This document shows positions 1-6,405 of a stretch of 17,171 bases of DNA, piece by piece (position 1 is the first letter of the stretch; each line of letters opens with the position of its first letter). Under the pieces are notes generated by a model that searched no databases, was not told the origin of the DNA, and worked only from the letters and a program-made list of their open reading frames with translations. The stretch is from Paracoccus sp. (in: a-proteobacteria) (lineage in GTDB: Bacteria; Pseudomonadota; Alphaproteobacteria; Rhodobacterales; Rhodobacteraceae), in assembly GCA_018056045.1 (NCBI GenBank), contig JAGPGI010000011.1, positions 1 to 17,171 of the forward strand. Direction: 5' to 3'. The translations under genes and the position numbers were made by a program.

Positions 1-298
1 CGGCCGCAGCCGCATCCGCGAGTCCGGGACGCGCGTCACCGCAAGCCTGCGCCACGGCGAGACAGAGCCTTGGCCGAATGCGCGCTCCGCCCGGCATGAC
101 CGCATAGTCAAGCGCCGCCGCGAGCTGACGCGGCCCATTTCCTGTCCGCGCCCTGCCAAGAGCGGCGGCCAATGCCGCCTCGATGCGTGCCGCGACATGG
201 CTTTCGCGGGCAACCCGCGCCGTGACCGCGGCGCAACCATGCATGAGGGGTCCATCCGAACCCGTTCGCCGGTGAAGGGCTTTGGGCGCATCATTCAT
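1..298 (-). CDS. Polyprenyl (GGPP-type) diphosphate synthase, N-terminal part, runs off left edge
   Basis: Ninety-nine codons are visible from an ATG at 298-296, and the gene continues past base 1. The translation contains LDYAVMPGGARIRPRLCLA (about residues 63-81), then AQACGDARPGLADAA. This is the first conserved block of trans-isoprenyl diphosphate synthases (canonical GGKRxRP). GGARIRP, with Ala for Lys, is from memory the form in Rhodobacter-type CrtE, so a C20 (GGPP) product is the best guess. Such enzymes condense IPP with an allylic diphosphate in the cytoplasm. The DDxxD catalytic motifs lie outside the window, so activity and chain length cannot be judged. The ATG overlaps the TGA of the upstream gene (ATGA), and TAAGGA (308-313) sits about 9 bases before it. 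It is the last visible gene of the leftward run and could supply the prenyl donor for the prenyltransferase and cyclase-like genes there. Confidence 0.8.
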   Translation of the reverse strand, partial: MNDAPKALHRRTGSDGPLMHGCAAVTARVARESHVAARIEAALAAALGRARTGNGPRQLAAALDYAVMPGGARIRPRLCLAVAQACGDARPGLADAAAA

Positions 299-1935
299 TC
301 GCATGGGTCCTTACAGTCGGCGAGGTCCTTTTCGGTGATGTAAAGCGTCGTGTCGCGCATGGTCCGACGGGCACAGCGCTCGCCCTCAAGCGTCACGACC
401 TTCAGCGTATAGTCAAATCTGCCCGTGGCCGCGCGGCCCAGCACGATATCGGCCACCGCACGCCGCACCTTCAGCGTTTTCGTCAACATCGGCGCGGCAT
501 TCGGGCTGTCCGGCGCGTCGATCGACGCAACCGCCTCGGGGCCGAAATTGACGTTGATCGCCAGCACCTGCGGATTGCGGGCTTCGGAAAAGATCGCGCG
601 CGGGACCTTGACCGAAACCTCGGTCGCATAGTTCAGATCGGCACCGGAATCGATGATCCGGTCGAAATACTCCTGCATGGTCCCGGCCTTGAGGCGCCCC
701 AGAAACTCGACCCGAGCCGAATATCTGTCGCCCGACAGCATGACATCTACCCAGCCCACGAACAGTGTCTGTTCCTGCCGCTCGCTGAAAATGGCGGCCC
801 AGAGCGCCTGAAAGGCGGGCAAGGACAGAACGACTTCGTCGCGCACCCCCTTTTCCAGATCAATGATGGAAGCGGGCTGACACTTTTCCACCCCCGTGGT
901 CCCGCTGGCATTGGGAAGAACAAGCGTGAACCGGGTCGAAACGCCTGCGGCATATTGCAGGGAAACGAATTCTGGCTGCTTGCCGGTTTTTTTCGCAATC
1001 TGGCCTCCCGCATCCTCCAGCCGTGCCCGCTCGACCTGCGGCACGCCAAGGAAACGAAAGGTCGCCACCGTGCTTTCGATGTTGCCGTCAGGGGTTTCGA
1101 ACTTCAGCAGCGATACCGCCGGCGCGCCGGTCGGCTCGACGGCAAGCGCGAACTGGTCGGGCAGATAGTGAATGCGGCCCGGCCGGTAGTTGTCCTCGTA
1201 ATATTGATAGGTCGCACCCTTCCAGTTCAGCCGCCATTCGATAAAGCCCTCAAGCGGCGGAACTGGAGTTTCATCGGTATAGGTACAGTCGATGAGCATG
1301 AACTCACTGTCGTAGTTCGGATATGCCTGCCGGACCAGCCGCAGGAAAGTCTCGGCATCGGGCATCGGGATGCCGCTAAAGCTGTCCAGCAGCGCCGCGT
1401 GCAGGGTGGGATCCTTCCACGCGGCGGTGACAAAGGTCCGGGTCAGAGGCGCGGCCATGGATGCGGTGCGCGTCACGCTGACCTGCGCGCTTGGCACGGT
1501 GTCGAACATGACCTTGCGCAGATCCGCAAGATCAGCGCGCGCCACATCGGCGGTCAGTTTCCACAACGCGCCGCCCGCCGGTTCGGCGTTCAGCGGCAGG
1601 CGTCGGATCGTTTCTGCGACGGTATAGACGAGCGTCGCGGTCGGCGGCGCCGGATGCATCACCGCCCCGGCCGCGCGCGCCCCGATCTCGGCAGGCGCTG
1701 CCGCAGTCAGATAGAGGGTCAGCCGGCCGTCCTCGGTCAGGGTCGGGCAGAACAGGACCTTGTCGCCCTCGCGCTGCGTGGCGTCGCGGTATTGAGGGAG
1801 ATAGGCCGCAGCCCCAGCAGCAGTGGTCAGCGGACCCGCGGCGGATAGTCCGGGATCGCTGTTGATCAGGGCGGTTCCGATGGCATCGCGCGGCACATGG
1901 GCGCCATTGATCCGGGGGGTCATCGTGATGGTCAT
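295..1935 (-). CDS. Unrecognised 546-residue protein of the isoprenoid operon
   Basis: I do not recognise a named family. The start is the ATG at 1935, which has GAGGAG (1943-1948) 7 bases upstream; an upstream TTG at 1965 also opens the frame but lacks such a site. No signal peptide, membrane helix or obvious catalytic motif is visible. The N-terminal ~100 residues are Ala/Thr rich. The middle holds an aromatic stretch, GATYQYYEDNYRPGRIHYLPD, followed by long alternating hydrophobic segments that suggest beta structure. The C-terminal ~110 residues (VSVKVPRAIF to TTLYITEKDL) look like one beta-sandwich and resemble in pattern the repeats of the gene at 4056-5531. The gene lies 19 bases after the QW-repeat gene and overlaps the polyprenyl synthase start by 4 bases, so it is almost certainly co-translated with isoprenoid enzymes. 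A scaffold, carrier or binding role is possible but unsupported. Confidence 0.75.
   Translation of the reverse strand: MTITMTPRINGAHVPRDAIGTALINSDPGLSAAGPLTTAAGAAAYLPQYRDATQREGDKVLFCPTLTEDGRLTLYLTAAAPAEIGARAAGAVMHPAPPTATLVYTVAETIRRLPLNAEPAGGALWKLTADVARADLADLRKVMFDTVPSAQVSVTRTASMAAPLTRTFVTAAWKDPTLHAALLDSFSGIPMPDAETFLRLVRQAYPNYDSEFMLIDCTYTDETPVPPLEGFIEWRLNWKGATYQYYEDNYRPGRIHYLPDQFALAVEPTGAPAVSLLKFETPDGNIESTVATFRFLGVPQVERARLEDAGGQIAKKTGKQPEFVSLQYAAGVSTRFTLVLPNASGTTGVEKCQPASIIDLEKGVRDEVVLSLPAFQALWAAIFSERQEQTLFVGWVDVMLSGDRYSARVEFLGRLKAGTMQEYFDRIIDSGADLNYATEVSVKVPRAIFSEARNPQVLAINVNFGPEAVASIDAPDSPNAAPMLTKTLKVRRAVADIVLGRAATGRFDYTLKVVTLEGERCARRTMRDTTLYITEKDLADCKDPCE
308..313 (-). promoter_or_regulatory. 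Ribosome binding site for the polyprenyl synthase
   Basis: On the minus strand this reads TAAGGA, 9 bases before the ATG at 298. It lies inside the last codons of the upstream gene. This fits translational coupling through the ATGA overlap and supports the chosen start. Confidence 0.55.
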
Positions 1936-1942
1936 GTTCGGT

Positions 1943-1948
1943 CTCCTC
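1943..1948 (-). promoter_or_regulatory. Ribosome binding site that decides the start of the 546-residue gene
   Basis: On the minus strand the bases read GAGGAG, 7 bases before the ATG at 1935. They lie in the 19-base gap after the stop of the QW-repeat gene. The site favours this ATG over the in-frame TTG at 1965. Confidence 0.65.
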
Positions 1949-1954
1949 GCTGTG

Positions 1955-2977
1955 TCACGGGACAAAGTCGATCAGGACGGGCTGTGCTGAACTGTGCGCC
2001 GCCCATGCGGATAGCGCCGACATTGCGGTTGCGGCGGTGAACGCGCCGCAGATATCCAGCGCCACCGAGCCTTCGCGCATGCCGCCCATTCTCCAGCCTG
2101 AATGCGCATCGGGCGCGGTCACGCCGGGCGCCGGAACGCGCAGCCCCGCCGAGGGCGGCCATCTGCCGTCAGGTTCCTGACGGTCATGCAGCCATGTGAC
2201 TGCGCGACGGGCCGCCGGCGCGTCCGCCGGACAGGCGGCCAGCAGTTCCAACACCAGCGCCGTGGCAAAGGCGGAGCCCTCGGGCAAAACCGACGAAGGC
2301 ACCGCACCATTGCCTCCGACCCGCGCCGCAGCCCAGTTCGCGGCGCAGGAAACCGCCCGCATGTCAGCGGGCGTGCCACGCCTCATGAGGGCAAGGGCGG
2401 CCATCACGGTCGCATATTCGTCCTCGACCCACCAATAGCTGGCCCAGGAGCCATCCGGCCGCTGCGCTCGGGCGATGAAATCACATGCCCCGGTTCCAGC
2501 TACGCCAAGCCGGGCCGCCGCTGCCGTGACACAGAGACAGGAACCTTGCCAGCCGGCGAAGGAATCCGCCGCTCCGGCGCCGACAAAGCATCGGATATCG
2601 TCGTTACAGGGATAGGTCGCCAGCCCGCCGTCAGAGCGGGTGCAACTGGTCAGAAACCGCCTTGCATCCTCGACAAGCGGATCCTGTCGCCACTCAAGCA
2701 TCGCGGCCAGCCCAAGACACCACGCGGTGCTGTCGGCGTCGGGCGGCGTCGCTTGACTATAGCCCCAGCCGCCAGCCACCCATCGCCGCAGAAAGCGCCA
2801 TGCCCGCATCGCAGCATCCCGCCCGCCCGACCGTGCCAGCGCGGCGCCGACATAGGCCGTGACCCACAGGGTGCTTGCGCCGGGCGCGAGCCGGAAATCC
2901 GACCACCAACCCAGCGGCTGCTGGCCGGCAAGCAGGAATTTGCGGGCGCGATGGGCGGCAGACAGCGCGGCGGTCAT
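1955..2977 (-). CDS. QW-repeat alpha-toroid protein (squalene cyclase/prenyltransferase repeat family)
   Basis: A 340-residue protein starting at the ATG at 2977, whose ATGA overlaps the stop of the prenyltransferase-like gene. The frame is open further upstream, but that part lies inside the neighbouring gene. Repeats of the prenyltransferase/squalene oxidase type are visible: GWWSDF near the N-terminus, GGWGYSQATPPDADSTAW, then QRPDGSW and QEPDGRW, which match the QW motif (Q-x2-D-G-x-W). DADSTA falls where class II terpene cyclases have DxDDTA; the last Asp is Ser here. At 340 residues it is about half a squalene-hopene cyclase, so it would form a single alpha-alpha barrel. There is no membrane segment. 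A proton-initiated terpene cyclase acting on a prenylated substrate fits the neighbours, but a binding-only or altered function is equally open. Confidence 0.75.
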   Translation of the reverse strand: MTAALSAAHRARKFLLAGQQPLGWWSDFRLAPGASTLWVTAYVGAALARSGGRDAAMRAWRFLRRWVAGGWGYSQATPPDADSTAWCLGLAAMLEWRQDPLVEDARRFLTSCTRSDGGLATYPCNDDIRCFVGAGAADSFAGWQGSCLCVTAAAARLGVAGTGACDFIARAQRPDGSWASYWWVEDEYATVMAALALMRRGTPADMRAVSCAANWAAARVGGNGAVPSSVLPEGSAFATALVLELLAACPADAPAARRAVTWLHDRQEPDGRWPPSAGLRVPAPGVTAPDAHSGWRMGGMREGSVALDICGAFTAATAMSALSAWAAHSSAQPVLIDFVP

Positions 2978-4059
2978 GGCTGGCGCTCCGGGACTGGCAG
3001 GGGCGGGCTCAGCGAAACATGCATCCCGAGCACAGGCTCCTGGCCCGCGATAACGGCGATGACATTGTGGTGGTTGCAACGGTCGATGCGGCGCGCGATC
3101 GGCGCTGTCATCGCAGCGTAGCAGCCAAGTGACCAGCCCTGTCGCTCCGCCGCCGCCAGTGTCTGCATGCGGACGATGCCGTCACCCCCGAGCAGTTCGC
3201 CCGCAAAGGCAAAAAGCGAGGCCACCGGCTCCTTTCCCCCCGAGCGGGTCGAAAGACTCAGGCCATATTCGATATCGGGCAACCCGCCCCGTCCGCCACC
3301 GATCATCAGCCGCCGCGCCGCGTCGATCAGTGCAGCCGCAAGCCCGGACAGGCCGACCGGTGCCAGCATTTCGGCCAGTTCGGCCCGCGTCATGGCGCCG
3401 GGGGACAGCGCATAATAGACCTCGCGCCGATCCGTGCCCAGCGTGTGGCCAACCGCCGCAATGCGCGCTTGCCGGGCACCGGCAAGACGCAATCGCGGCT
3501 CGACACCATCCGGCAGCAGCGGCGCGGCGCGATCCGCCGCATCGGGCGGAACCTCGGCATAGAGTTTGAAGGCATCACCGCATGGATGGTGGCGCACACC
3601 CAGCCAGCCGCCCCAGCGCAGCGTTCCCTGGCCCTGCACGGCCGCAAAGTCCTCGATGAGCCGCAGGCCGGCCTGCGGCGCGCCGATTTCGCCAAGAAGC
3701 TGGCCGATGCGATCCAGCCTCGCGGCGGGCACGATCCCCGGCCCGACGATCTCGACCGTATAGCGCAGCGCGTCGTCAAGGGTCGAAAAGGTGAACTCGA
3801 CCGGCGCGCCGTCGCCATTCAACGTGCCGCCATGCCAGACGGTGTTGCTCTCGCCGGCCTCGGCGATACCGCGCGTCAGCGCGCCGAGCGTCCGTTGAAA
3901 ACGCGCCGCGACTTCGGGTTTCCACGCCGCCGCAATGGCGGCGGCGCGGTCAAGCGCAAGCCGATGCGCCTGACCCTGCGCGCAGCCGCGCGACGCTCTG
4001 GACTGCTCGTCCGGCGCCACCGCGCTTTGCGCGCCGCTGATGTGACCCGCGGCACTCAT
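2974..4059 (-). CDS. Probable ABBA-fold (DMATS-like) aromatic prenyltransferase
   Basis: A 361-residue soluble protein. GGTLNGDGAPVEFTFS (residues 77-92) followed by LRYTVEIVGPG (98-108) resembles the first strands of tryptophan dimethylallyltransferase-type enzymes, which carry a 'S-x-L-T-D-D-G-x-P-x-E' block and then an R-Y-x-x-E block. FKLYAEVPP (164-172) and RREVYYAL (211-218) sit where that family has its spaced K-x-Y strand ends, which bind diphosphate. HNVIAVIAG to LGMHVSL (331-350) looks like a closing beta strand pair. These enzymes attach a prenyl group to an aromatic or indole acceptor without needing metal. The match is from pattern memory and identity is low, so this call is tentative. 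Both ends overlap neighbours by 4 bases (ATGA), so it is translated with a polyprenyl synthase and a cyclase-like gene, which supports a prenyl-transfer role. The acceptor is unknown. Confidence 0.5.
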   Translation of the reverse strand: MSAAGHISGAQSAVAPDEQSRASRGCAQGQAHRLALDRAAAIAAAWKPEVAARFQRTLGALTRGIAEAGESNTVWHGGTLNGDGAPVEFTFSTLDDALRYTVEIVGPGIVPAARLDRIGQLLGEIGAPQAGLRLIEDFAAVQGQGTLRWGGWLGVRHHPCGDAFKLYAEVPPDAADRAAPLLPDGVEPRLRLAGARQARIAAVGHTLGTDRREVYYALSPGAMTRAELAEMLAPVGLSGLAAALIDAARRLMIGGGRGGLPDIEYGLSLSTRSGGKEPVASLFAFAGELLGGDGIVRMQTLAAAERQGWSLGCYAAMTAPIARRIDRCNHHNVIAVIAGQEPVLGMHVSLSPPLPVPERQP

Positions 4060-5531
4060 CGCGCGGGGGGCTTGCCGGTGACAAGGAAGATCCCGCCGCC
4101 TTTGACCTCTTTTTCGTAAGTGTCATTCTCGGTTTCAACGCGGACGGTGCAGAGCAGCTTGCTCGGAGCATCATTGTAGTTTCGCTTGGTCGGGATCACA
4201 ATCTTGAGGGAATCCCCCTTACTTTTTTCAAGTTCGATTCCGGCGGATTCCCATTGGTAATCGTTCTCGGGATCGGAATAGAGCACGGTAACGACAGCAA
4301 AATCTGAATCCGTCAGTTTGTTGCGTATCGTGATCGGCACATGCGAGGCGTAGTGATCGTCCACGGTTATGGAATTGCCGACCACCGGCGCCGGCGCATC
4401 GCGCCAGACCTCGACACCGCCGCGCAGCGCCTGGACCTCATAGGTCGCGGCCGGATCGCGGGCCTCGGTGCGGAAGCTCGCCGTTTGGACCGCTGTGTCA
4501 TTTTTCTGGAACACCAGTTTCGCGGGCCCGGACAGATAGGCGCCGGAAATCGTCACGATCACCTGATCGACACCTTTCCAGTTGAAATTCTCGCTCATCA
4601 GCACCTTCACATCAAGAAAGCCGAGATGTGAGCCGGGCTGAACATCCACGCCGGACTCGGTCACGCCCTGCACCTTGTAGGTGTTTTTCGCGGCCCTCCA
4701 TGACGACGATGCATCGAAGACGAATTCGCTGTCGAACTTGACGGCCCGGCTGCCATCGGCGTCGAACGTGAATGGCAGCGGATTGGAGCCATCGAACTTG
4801 TCCTTGGTGATCGTGGCGCTGAGATGTTGCTGCTTGTTGCTGGGCGCCTCGGCGGGATAGCTCGCGGTCAGGTTAATGGCCCTCAGCCCATAGGTGCTGA
4901 AGGCTTCTGCCGTTGGCGCAGTCACGTTGACCGGGTGGGGCAATCCAAAGGGTTTGCTGTTTCGCGAGAACGAGACGACATATGTCTTGCCGTCGCCCAG
5001 CTCTTCCAGCACCAGCCCCTGCGGGGCTACGGTAAAGGCCCGCGCCTTGGTTTCGGAATAGGTGAAATCGATCGAATTCTCCTGCACCTGGTAGTTGAAA
5101 TCGATCTGGATATTGACCTGAGGGATCGGCAACTGCAGCGACGAGGCGACCGCGTTTTTGGCAACCTCCTGCACAGCGGCCTCTCGTGCCGTCGGCTTCG
5201 GGGGCGATTTGTCGTCGGTGGGTTTGTCGTCCTTGGGTTTGTCGCCGGCGGGCTTGTCGTCCTTGGGTTTGTCGCCGGCGGGCTTGTCATCCTTGGCCTT
5301 GTCATCCTTGGGCTTGTCGCCAGCGGGCTTGTCGTCCTTGGGCTTGTCCGCGCCGGGTGCAGCAGTCGTCGTTTTATCCGCCGCGGTCGCGGCGCTGGCC
5401 GCCCCCCTGCGCTTGACGACGGGTTTGCCCGGTTCCGGCTTGGCGGGTTCCTTATCTGTATCGGGCTTGATCTTGCCTTCGGCCACGGCCTTGTCCTCGG
5501 CCTGCTTTGAGACATCCTTGGCACGCTGCAC
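4056..5531 (-). CDS. Beta-rich repeat protein with Lys/Pro/Asp disordered head, probably 5' truncated
   Basis: The 491-residue frame begins at a GTG at 5531 with no Shine-Dalgarno, just downstream of an in-frame TAG (5559-5561). That GTG lies at the border with the ornithine cyclodeaminase remnant, so the true N-terminus was probably lost. Residues 1-110 are charged and disordered, with a decapeptide repeat KPKDDKPAGD (62-108). Residues ~140-480 look like three or four beta-sandwich units of roughly 95 residues, each with a hydrophobic strand, an NF/DF turn, a V-x-V strand and a late Y-x-V strand (for example FLDVKV and YEVQAL, then VPITIR and CTVRVE). No signal peptide, membrane helix or enzyme motif is seen. 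Its stop overlaps the start of the prenyltransferase-like gene. GC content is visibly lower at about 4105-4340 than in neighbouring genes. The function is unknown. Confidence 0.65.
   Translation of the reverse strand: MQRAKDVSKQAEDKAVAEGKIKPDTDKEPAKPEPGKPVVKRRGAASAATAADKTTTAAPGADKPKDDKPAGDKPKDDKAKDDKPAGDKPKDDKPAGDKPKDDKPTDDKSPPKPTAREAAVQEVAKNAVASSLQLPIPQVNIQIDFNYQVQENSIDFTYSETKARAFTVAPQGLVLEELGDGKTYVVSFSRNSKPFGLPHPVNVTAPTAEAFSTYGLRAINLTASYPAEAPSNKQQHLSATITKDKFDGSNPLPFTFDADGSRAVKFDSEFVFDASSSWRAAKNTYKVQGVTESGVDVQPGSHLGFLDVKVLMSENFNWKGVDQVIVTISGAYLSGPAKLVFQKNDTAVQTASFRTEARDPAATYEVQALRGGVEVWRDAPAPVVGNSITVDDHYASHVPITIRNKLTDSDFAVVTVLYSDPENDYQWESAGIELEKSKGDSLKIVIPTKRNYNDAPSKLLCTVRVETENDTYEKEVKGGGIFLVTGKPPAR
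5208..5348 (-). repeat. 30-bp in-frame tandem repeat coding KPKDDKPAGD units
   Basis: About four to five copies of a 30-base unit (with one 15-base partial unit) encode Lys/Pro/Asp-rich decapeptides within the beta-rich protein. On the plus strand the units read as alternating ggcttgtcgtccttg and ggtttgtcgccggcg blocks. Copies differ by single bases (gtcgtc/gtcatc, ggt/ggc), so the array is not perfectly homogenised. It would form a flexible linker or a disordered head. Copy number is likely to vary between strains. Confidence 0.85.
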
Positions 5532-5532
5532 C

Positions 5533-5688
5533 GCCGAGGCCAGCGTGCTGGGCGACCTCTACGATCTCGTGCGCCCCGATGCCCGCCGGCGCCTGTCGGA
5601 TGACGAGATCACGCTATACAAGAATGGCGGCGGCGCGCATCTCGACCTGATGATCGCCTCGTGGATCGCCCAAGTCATGGCCCGGTGA
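5533..5688 (+). pseudogene. Ornithine cyclodeaminase family, C-terminal remnant
   Basis: The frame ending at TGA 5686-5688 reads LGDLYDLVRPDARRRLSDDE followed by ITLYKNGGGAHLDLMIASWI. This is the C-terminal end of ornithine cyclodeaminase/mu-crystallin family proteins, whose NAD-binding lobe closes with an 'S-D-x-E-I-T-x-F-K-N-G-G-G-A-H-L-D-L' segment. Only about 50 of the usual ~310-340 residues remain. Upstream in the same frame the translation becomes antisense of the Lys/Pro-rich repeat gene, with no family resemblance. No start codon with a ribosome binding site precedes it, so it is not expected to make protein. It marks the break between the leftward operon and the host-type sequence to its right. 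Confidence 0.8.
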
Positions 5689-5745
5689 GACCAGGCTCCG
5701 GCCGGCAGGGCGGCGCGGCAGGCGGCATCACCACCCGGGGAAGTC

Positions 5746-6405
5746 ATGGACCTGTTTGACGGCAAGGACCCAGCGCAGATCGGCCGCACACTGCTGGCCG
5801 AGGGCGCGCTTTTGTTGCGCGGCCTTGCCCTTGCGCAGGCCGGGGCGCTGGTCTCGGCCGTGGCGGGCGTCGCGGCCAACGCGCCGTTTCGCAAGATGCA
5901 GACCCCGGGCGGACGCCAGATGTCGGTCGCCATGACCAATTGCGGCGCGGCGGGCTGGGTCAGCGACCACGCCGGTTACCGCTATGCCCCGTGCGACCCG
6001 ATGACCGGCCGGCCATGGCCTGCCATGCCCGATTGTTTCCGGGTTCTGGCCGTCTCGGCGGCGGCCGAGGCCGGCTATCCCGGCTTTCACCCCGATGTCT
6101 GCCTGATCAACCGCTATGAGCCGGGCGCGCGGCTGTCGCTTCATCAGGACCGTGACGAGCAGGATTTTACCCAGCCCATCGTCTCGGTCTCGCTGGGCCT
6201 GCCGGCCAGCTTCCAGTTCGGCGGCGCCAGACGCAGCGATCCGGTCCGGCGCCATGTGCTCTGTCATGGCGATGTGCTGGTCTGGGGCGGCCCGTCGCGG
6301 CTCTATCATCACGGCATTCTGCCCCTGAAAGAGGGAGCCCATCCCGAACTGGGCCGCATCCGGCTGAACCTGACCTTTCGCCGCGCGCTCGAGAAGCTGG
6401 GCTAG
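5746..6405 (+). CDS. alkB: AlkB, 2-oxoglutarate/Fe(II)-dependent DNA dealkylase
   Basis: A 219-residue cytoplasmic repair enzyme that oxidatively removes methyl groups (1-methyladenine, 3-methylcytosine) from DNA and RNA. The full fold signature is present. NRYEPGARLSLHQDRDE gives the iron ligands H133 and D135; the third ligand is H189 in RLYHHGILPL. R206 and R212 in RIRLNLTFR match the pair that binds 2-oxoglutarate. Length matches Escherichia coli AlkB (216 residues). The ATG is preceded closely by GGGGAAG. Its stop codon overlaps the stop of the convergent ada gene, and the cyclodeaminase remnant lies 57 bases upstream. In E. coli alkB is cotranscribed with ada; here the pair is adjacent but convergent. 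Nothing unusual is seen in the active site. Confidence 0.95.
   Translation: MDLFDGKDPAQIGRTLLAEGALLLRGLALAQAGALVSAVAGVAANAPFRKMQTPGGRQMSVAMTNCGAAGWVSDHAGYRYAPCDPMTGRPWPAMPDCFRVLAVSAAAEAGYPGFHPDVCLINRYEPGARLSLHQDRDEQDFTQPIVSVSLGLPASFQFGGARRSDPVRRHVLCHGDVLVWGGPSRLYHHGILPLKEGAHPELGRIRLNLTFRRALEKLG

Noticed and set aside
955..1848. 297-codon plus-strand frame inside the 546-residue gene
   Set aside because: It is Arg/Gln/Gly rich with no domain. The minus-strand frame has a good ribosome binding site, ATGA coupling and normal amino-acid use.
5212..5350. Possible CRISPR-like or regulatory direct repeats
   Set aside because: The units are contiguous 30-base repeats in frame with a coding sequence. 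There are no spacers and no dyad structure, so they are a protein repeat.
5158..5532. N-terminal part of the plus-strand frame that ends in the cyclodeaminase tail
   Set aside because: Its translation is Leu/Ser/Gly low-complexity, antisense to the Lys/Pro repeat, and has no cyclodeaminase resemblance. Only the segment after about 5533 is real homology.
5689..5745. Possible terminator between the cyclodeaminase remnant and alkB
   Set aside because: The gap is GC-rich with GGCGGC runs but has no clear stem-loop followed by a T tract.
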